Below, piece after piece: positions 59,625 through 64,000 of a stretch of 64,000 nucleotides of DNA; the stretch's first letter is position 1, and the number at the start of each line of letters is the position of its first letter. Position numbers and translations under genes: made by a program. The notes under the pieces were generated by a model, which worked only from the letters and a program-made list of their open reading frames with translations, was not told where the DNA came from and did not search any database. The DNA is from Streptosporangiales bacterium (GTDB taxonomy: Bacteria > Actinomycetota > Actinomycetes > Streptosporangiales > WHST01). Location of the stretch: positions 1 to 64,000 of the forward strand of contig WHTA01000024.1 of NCBI GenBank assembly GCA_009379825.1, read 5' to 3'.

Positions 59625-60866
59625 CAACACGCTGACGGTGTGGATCGCCAACCCGGCGAGCGCACCGACGACGGTGCCGTTGATCCTGATGAACTGCAGG
59701 TCGCGGCCGACGTGCAGCTCGATCTTGCGTGCCGTCTCCTTGCCGTCCCACCGGTTCACGGTGTCCGAGATGACCGTCGCCACCTCTGCTCCGAAGCTGG
59801 TGACCAGGTACTCGGCGGCGTCGCTGGCGTGGCCGTCCAGCCGCCCACAGAGCGCGTCGTCGCGCAGCAGCCGCTCGCCGAAGGCGCGCAGCGCGTCGAC
59901 GCCGCGCTGCCGCAGCAGCCCGTCGGGTTCCTCCACCGCCTCGATCAGGCCGCGGCGCAGCGCGTTCCACAGCGCCGTCGCGGTGGGCGCGGTCTGCGGG
60001 TGCTCGAGCAGCCGCACCTTCAGCCGCTCCACCCGCTGCCGCATCTCCGTGTCGTGCTGCATCTCGTCGGCCAGCCGGGACAGCAGGTCGTCGAGCGCCT
60101 TGCGCGCGGGGTGGTCCCGCTGCTCGCGTACCTCCGTGACCCAGGTGACGAGCTCGCGGTGCACCCGGCGACCCACCCTGGTGTCCAGCCAGTGCGGCGA
60201 CCAGCGCGGCGCACGGGTGCCTACGACCTCGGCGACCAGGGCCTCGTTGTCGAGCAGCCAGGTGTGCGCCTCGGTGAGCACCACCTCGACGACGCCGTGG
60301 TGCGCGTCCTCCGCGACGACGTCGGCGAGCAGCCGGCCGGCGAGCGGGCTGACCGGTTCGTCCCGCAGCCGCGGCACCAGCACCTGCTGGACGAACGCCG
60401 TCACGTCGTCGTCGCGCAGCACGTTCAACCCGCCGCGCACCAGCCGGGCCGCCTCCCCGACCACGCGCTCTGCGTGCTCCGGCTTCGCCAGCCACGCGCC
60501 GACGCGGCGGCTGAGCTCCGCCGAGGCGACCTTCTCCCGTACCACGGGCGCGGAGAGGAAGTTCGCGGCGACGAACTCCTCCAGGCTGCGGCCGAGCGCC
60601 TCCTTGCGGGTGGGGATGATCGCCGTGTGCGGGATCGGCAGCCCCAGCGGCCGGCGGAACAGGGCGGTGACCGCGAACCAGTCCGCCAGCGCGCCGACCA
60701 TCGCCGCCTCCGCCGCCGCGTTGAGGAACTCCCAGCCCGCCGGACGGTCGAGGGTGAGCAGGTAGGTCACGGCCGCGAGCAGCAGCAGCGCAAGCGCGAG
60801 CAGCCGCATCCGGCGCAGACCGGACAGCCGCGCGACATCGGGATCGATCGCCATGGTGGTCGCCAT
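59619..60866 (-). CDS. DUF445-family membrane protein
   Basis: About 415 residues. An N-terminal span LLALALLLLAAVTYLLTL is followed by the DUF445 signature AAEAAMVGALADWFAVTALF, then IPHTAIIPTRKEALGRSLEEFV, long helical repeats and a C-terminal span GTVVGALAGLAIHTVSVLL. The function is unknown. ATG 60866 was taken because AGGA lies 8 bases upstream; longer starts run into the divergent 2TM gene. It ends convergent with the methyltransferase (6-base overlap). Confidence 0.84.
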   Translation of the reverse strand: MATTMAIDPDVARLSGLRRMRLLALALLLLAAVTYLLTLDRPAGWEFLNAAAEAAMVGALADWFAVTALFRRPLGLPIPHTAIIPTRKEALGRSLEEFVAANFLSAPVVREKVASAELSRRVGAWLAKPEHAERVVGEAARLVRGGLNVLRDDDVTAFVQQVLVPRLRDEPVSPLAGRLLADVVAEDAHHGVVEVVLTEAHTWLLDNEALVAEVVGTRAPRWSPHWLDTRVGRRVHRELVTWVTEVREQRDHPARKALDDLLSRLADEMQHDTEMRQRVERLKVRLLEHPQTAPTATALWNALRRGLIEAVEEPDGLLRQRGVDALRAFGERLLRDDALCGRLDGHASDAAEYLVTSFGAEVATVISDTVNRWDGKETARKIELHVGRDLQFIRINGTVVGALAGLAIHTVSVLL

Positions 60867-61233
60867 ACGATTCATCCTGCTGCACCGCGCCCCCCGGTTG
60901 ACGGACGACGCCCCGATCCCCACGACGACAGGACCTTCGCCGGCGGCCGGTAACCCTTCGCCCCTGCACCTCCCGACCGAACGGGAACTGAACCTCAACG
61001 ACGGACGCCGGGAATGGCGAATCCACGCCGCCGTCTACGCGGTCGTGATGACGGGGCTGATCGGCCTCAACGTCGCTCTCCTCGCGGCAACGTCGGCGAG
61101 CTTCTTCTGGTTCCCGTTCCCGTTGATCGGGTGGGGTATCGGACTCACCGCGCACTACCTGCACGCAGTGCGCTGGGCGGAGCACGACATCCGGACACGC
61201 CAGCAGAAGATCGAACAACTGGCCGCGCGCTGA
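60853..61233 (+). CDS. 2TM-domain small membrane protein
   Basis: At most 126 residues with two membrane segments: YAVVMTGLIGLNVALLAAT near residue 63 and FFWFPFPLIGWGIGLTAHYL near residue 83, followed by HDIRTRQQKIEQL. The pattern with W-G-I-G-L before HYL matches the 2TM domain (PF13239-like). The ATG at 60853 overlaps the divergent DUF445 start, so a later start, for example TTG near 60898, is likely. The first 40 residues are low complexity and may not be translated. Confidence 0.6.
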   Translation: MVVAIRFILLHRAPRLTDDAPIPTTTGPSPAAGNPSPLHLPTERELNLNDGRREWRIHAAVYAVVMTGLIGLNVALLAATSASFFWFPFPLIGWGIGLTAHYLHAVRWAEHDIRTRQQKIEQLAAR

Positions 61234-61243
61234 GCGGCGGCTG

Positions 61244-62593
61244 CTACAGCGCGCCGTACTGGGTGGGGTGCTGGCGGGTCGCAGGGGCGATGCGGGTGGC
61301 CAGCTCCTCGTAGCCGTCGGCGATGGTGGCGCAGGTCAGGCGGATGTGGCCGGCCGGTAGCGGCGCCGCGAGGAACGGGGAGCCAGGGGCCGCGGTGATC
61401 TGGTCGACGGCCAGGCGGACCAGGGCGGACTTCTCGTCGTGTACGTCGACCCACATGTTGATGCCGTCGCAGCCGGACACCCGCACCCCCTGGGCCGCCA
61501 GCGCCTCGGTGAGGCCCCGGCGCCGGTGCGCGTACGCCTCGCGCGCCCGCCGCACCGCGTCGGTGGCCGCCGGGTCGGCGAGCAGGTGGCAGAGCACCAG
61601 CTGCAGCAGCCGGCTCGACCAGGCCGGGCCGAGCAGCCGGCGCCGCACGACCTGGTCGACGACCACCGCGGCGCCGCCCAGCGCGGCCAACCGCAGGTCG
61701 GGGCCGTGCGACTTCGAGTAGCCACGGATGTGGACGGTACGGTCCGGCAGCCAGCTGCCCAGGCTCACCAGCGGCGACGTGGACAACGCACCCGCGTGGT
61801 CGTCCTCGATCACCAGCGTCCCCGTGTCGCTGAGGACTCCGGCCAGCTCGCCGGCCCGCTCAGCGGTCATCGCGTGCCCGTGCGGGTTGTGCGCACGCGG
61901 CTGCACGACCAGCGCCGCGGCCGGGCCGGCGGCCAGCGCCTCGGTGAGCGCCGCGACGGACACCCCGCTGTCGTCCACCGGCAGCCCCACCACCTCGACG
62001 CCCTGCTGCTCGAGCAGGTCGAGGATCGGCGGGAACGTCGGGTTCTCCACCAGCACCCGGTGGCCGATCCGCAGGGTGGCCCCGAACACCCGGTCCATCG
62101 CGTCGAGCGCACCGTCCACGACGGTCATCAGCTCGGGTTCGAACGGCCAGTCCGCACGCAGCAGCTCCTCCAGCTCCGGCAGCACCGGGTGCTCGAAGTA
62201 CGAGCTGGTCTCCGGCTGCCGGCCCATCTTGCGCAGCGCCGGCCGCAGGTCGGGTAACAGCGCAGGATCGGGGATCCCGGCGGAGAGGTCGAGCGCCTTG
62301 CCCGCAGTGTCCTGGTGCAGCCGGGAGAACCTGGCCGGCGCCGCCGGCCCCGGCATGCCCCGTACGGTCGAGCCGCGCCTGCCGCCGGTCTCGATCACGC
62401 CGTGCCGCTGCAGCTGCCGCCACGCCGCCGACACCGTCGTCGGGCTAACCCCGAGCACGCGCCCCAGCTCCCGCACGGTCGGCAGCTGGGTGCCCACCGC
62501 CAACCCGCCGTCGGACACCAGTCGCGCGACGTCCCGCGCGATCCCCTCCGCGCTGCGCGCGGTCAACCGCAGCGCCAGGTCGTCTGCACTCAT
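61244..62593 (-). CDS. MocR/GntR-type regulator with an aminotransferase domain
   Basis: About 449 residues. A winged helix (LPTVRELGRVLGVSPTTVSAAWRQL near residue 38, then the wing GRRGSTVRG) is fused to a PLP fold-type-I domain: LSAGIPDPALLPDL near residue 103, NPTFPPILDLLEQQG near residue 186, QPRAHNPHGHAMT, VIEDDHAG and the PLP lysine in RGYSKSHGPDLRLA near residue 290. MocR regulators use PLP to sense amino acids or vitamin B6. It diverges from the dehydrogenase at 62.7 kb with 63 bases between, a layout in which a MocR regulator often controls the neighbour. Confidence 0.88.
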   Translation of the reverse strand: MSADDLALRLTARSAEGIARDVARLVSDGGLAVGTQLPTVRELGRVLGVSPTTVSAAWRQLQRHGVIETGGRRGSTVRGMPGPAAPARFSRLHQDTAGKALDLSAGIPDPALLPDLRPALRKMGRQPETSSYFEHPVLPELEELLRADWPFEPELMTVVDGALDAMDRVFGATLRIGHRVLVENPTFPPILDLLEQQGVEVVGLPVDDSGVSVAALTEALAAGPAAALVVQPRAHNPHGHAMTAERAGELAGVLSDTGTLVIEDDHAGALSTSPLVSLGSWLPDRTVHIRGYSKSHGPDLRLAALGGAAVVVDQVVRRRLLGPAWSSRLLQLVLCHLLADPAATDAVRRAREAYAHRRRGLTEALAAQGVRVSGCDGINMWVDVHDEKSALVRLAVDQITAAPGSPFLAAPLPAGHIRLTCATIADGYEELATRIAPATRQHPTQYGAL

Positions 62594-62656
62594 CACCTTT
62601 GTACAGTAACAACACCGCTATTGTGTAGCGCAAACGGTGATGTTTGAATCGTAGGT

Positions 62657-64000
62657 ATGCAACGGATCTCTCACGTCATCGGCGGTAAGACCACGCCCGG
62701 CACCTCGGGCCGCACCTCGCCGGTGTTCAACCCGGCCACCGGAGAGCAGACGGCCGAGGTCGACCTGGCCGACGTGGCCGAGGTGGACGCCGCCGTCGCG
62801 GCGGCCGCGGCGGCCTTCCCGGCCTGGCAGGCGACGAGCGTCGCCAAGCGCACGGAAATCATGTTCGCGTTCAGGCACCTGCTGCACGAGCACCGCGAGG
62901 ACGTCGCCGCGGCGATCACCGCGGAGCACGGCAAGGTGCTCTCCGACGCCGGCGGCGAGGTCGCCCGCGGGCTGGAGAACGTCGAGTACGCGTGCGGCAT
63001 CTCCGAGCACCTCAAGGGTGGCCACAGCGAGCAGGCCACGAGCGGCACCCGGGTGCACGAGGTGAAGCAGCCGCTCGGCGTGGTCGCGGGCATCACGCCG
63101 TTCAACTTCCCCGCCATGGTCCCGCTGTGGATGCTGGCGAACGCGATCGCGTGCGGCAACACGTTCATACTCAAGCCGAGCGAGAAGGACCCGTCCGCCG
63201 CGCTGCTGATCGCAGACCTGCTCAAGCGTGCCGGCCTGCCCGACGGCGTGTTCAACGTCCTGCACGGCGACAAGGTCGCCGTCGACCGCATCCTCGAGCA
63301 CCCGGAGATCCAGGCGGTGAGCTTCGTCGGCTCGACGCCGATCGCTAGCTACGTCTACGAGAACGGCACCGCCGCCGGCAAGCGGGTGCAGGCGCTCGGC
63401 GGCGCGAAGAACCACATGGTGGTGCTGCCGGACGCGGACGTGGGCATGGCCGCAGACGCCGCCGTCTCCGCCGCGTACGGCTCGGCCGGCGAGCGGTGCA
63501 TGGCGGTCTCCGTACTGGTGCCGGTGGGCGAGGTCGCCGACCCGCTGCTCGAGGCGATCCAGGAGCGCATCGCGAAGCTGCAGATCGGGCCGGGCACCGA
63601 GCCGGCGTCCGAGATGGGCCCACTGGTCACGAAGGAGCACAGGGACAAGGTCGCGTCGTACGTGGACGGCGCCAAGGCCGACGGGGCCACCGTGCTCGTG
63701 GACGGCAGGGAGAAGGAGTTCGCCTCCGACGGCTACTTCCTCGGCGTCTCGCTGGTCGACAACGTCACAGACTCGATGGACGTGTACCGCGACGAGGTAT
63801 TCGGCCCGGTGCTCTCTGTGACCCGCGCCGACTCGTTCGACGACGCGCTCACCCTGGTCAACGCCAACCCGTACGGCAACGGCGCGGCGATCTTCACCCG
63901 CGACGGCGGCGCTGCCGCGCGGTTCGAGCACGAGGTGACCGCCGGCATGGTCGGCGTGAACGTGCCGATCCCGGTGCCGGTGGCGTACTACTCGTTCGGC
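62657..64000 (+). CDS. mmsA: CoA-acylating methylmalonate-semialdehyde dehydrogenase (3'-partial)
   Basis: 448 residues are visible; the gene runs past the window end. It is an aldehyde dehydrogenase of the CoA-acylating type: VAGITPFNFPAMVPLWMLANAI near residue 138, ILKPSEKDPSAALL, VSFVGSTPIASYVY near residue 223, and the catalytic cysteine in SAGERCMAVSVLVPVG near residue 276. The last part has IFTRDGGAAARFEHEV and GMVGVNVPIPVPVAYYSFG, the MMSDH-type C-terminal region. It converts methylmalonate semialdehyde to propionyl-CoA in valine or inositol breakdown; the malonate semialdehyde variant is an alternative. The ribosome site (GTAGGT) is weak. Confidence 0.9.
   Translation, partial: MQRISHVIGGKTTPGTSGRTSPVFNPATGEQTAEVDLADVAEVDAAVAAAAAAFPAWQATSVAKRTEIMFAFRHLLHEHREDVAAAITAEHGKVLSDAGGEVARGLENVEYACGISEHLKGGHSEQATSGTRVHEVKQPLGVVAGITPFNFPAMVPLWMLANAIACGNTFILKPSEKDPSAALLIADLLKRAGLPDGVFNVLHGDKVAVDRILEHPEIQAVSFVGSTPIASYVYENGTAAGKRVQALGGAKNHMVVLPDADVGMAADAAVSAAYGSAGERCMAVSVLVPVGEVADPLLEAIQERIAKLQIGPGTEPASEMGPLVTKEHRDKVASYVDGAKADGATVLVDGREKEFASDGYFLGVSLVDNVTDSMDVYRDEVFGPVLSVTRADSFDDALTLVNANPYGNGAAIFTRDGGAAARFEHEVTAGMVGVNVPIPVPVAYYSFG

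Noticed and set aside
62597-62656. Operator for the MocR regulator (TTGT-N6-ACAA and nearby AC-rich repeats)
   Set aside because: Arms of 4 bases are too short in an AT-richer promoter gap to be called reliably.

Overview
High-GC actinobacterial chromosome segment. The evidence is the strong G/C third-position bias, many GTG starts, ATGA/GTGA translational coupling, F420-type LLM flavoenzymes and a mycofactocin locus; the genus cannot be read from the sequence. No rRNA, tRNA, CRISPR array or replication origin was seen. The only mobile-element trace is an IS1182-like transposase tail at the left edge, which has cut into a VOC gene. Two genes are broken by single-base shifts: an enoyl-CoA hydratase at 0.84-1.6 kb and an amidohydrolase at 35.1-36.3 kb.

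Layout. 0-12.1 kb: an acid uptake and CoA-activation block with acyl-CoA synthetase, MaoC-type double hotdog protein, a complete Liv-type ABC importer (two permeases, two ATPases, lipoprotein binding protein), a CaiB-type CoA-transferase and a fused two-domain CoA-transferase, closed by an IclR regulator. 13-14.6 kb: a membrane protein fused to a spermidine-synthase-like domain. 14.6-32.2 kb: an 18-gene minus-strand mycofactocin operon, read from a 40-residue MftA precursor (31357-31479) through MftB, MftC, an OYE/FadH-type flavoprotein, four tandem mycofactocin-type SDRs, a MoxR ATPase with a VWA partner, a small monooxygenase-fold protein, a second OYE/FadH enzyme, a full EtfA-FixC-FixX-EtfB electron-transfer set, a fifth SDR and the MftF glycosyltransferase. 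MftR (TetR) is divergent from mftA across a short palindrome.

32.2-41.6 kb: DDAH-like hydrolase with a TetR regulator, divergent MHS-type MFS transporter followed by the broken amidohydrolase, PhzF-like protein, and a five-gene minus-strand run (Tm-1-like ATP-binding protein, PEP-hydrolase-like TIM barrel, SRPBCC protein, HD-domain protein resembling diiron oxygenases, M20 amidohydrolase). 41.7-53.9 kb: an 11-gene minus-strand catabolic operon led by a TctC-TctB-TctA transporter, then LLM flavoenzyme, enoyl-CoA hydratase, thiolase-like protein lacking the nucleophilic cysteine, its DUF35 partner, two CoA-transferases, MmgE/PrpD and acyl-CoA dehydrogenase, with an IclR gene upstream. 54-64 kb: single genes (LLM enzyme, Gfo/Idh/MocA, ArsR with AHSA1-type protein, sulfotransferase-like, methyltransferase, DUF445, 2TM protein, MocR regulator) ending in a CoA-acylating methylmalonate-semialdehyde dehydrogenase cut by the window edge.

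The most unusual content is the mycofactocin operon. It couples cofactor biosynthesis, several candidate nicotinoprotein SDRs and a Fix/ETF electron path in one transcription unit, carries a MoxR-VWA pair of unknown role, and has neither mftD nor mftE inside this window.
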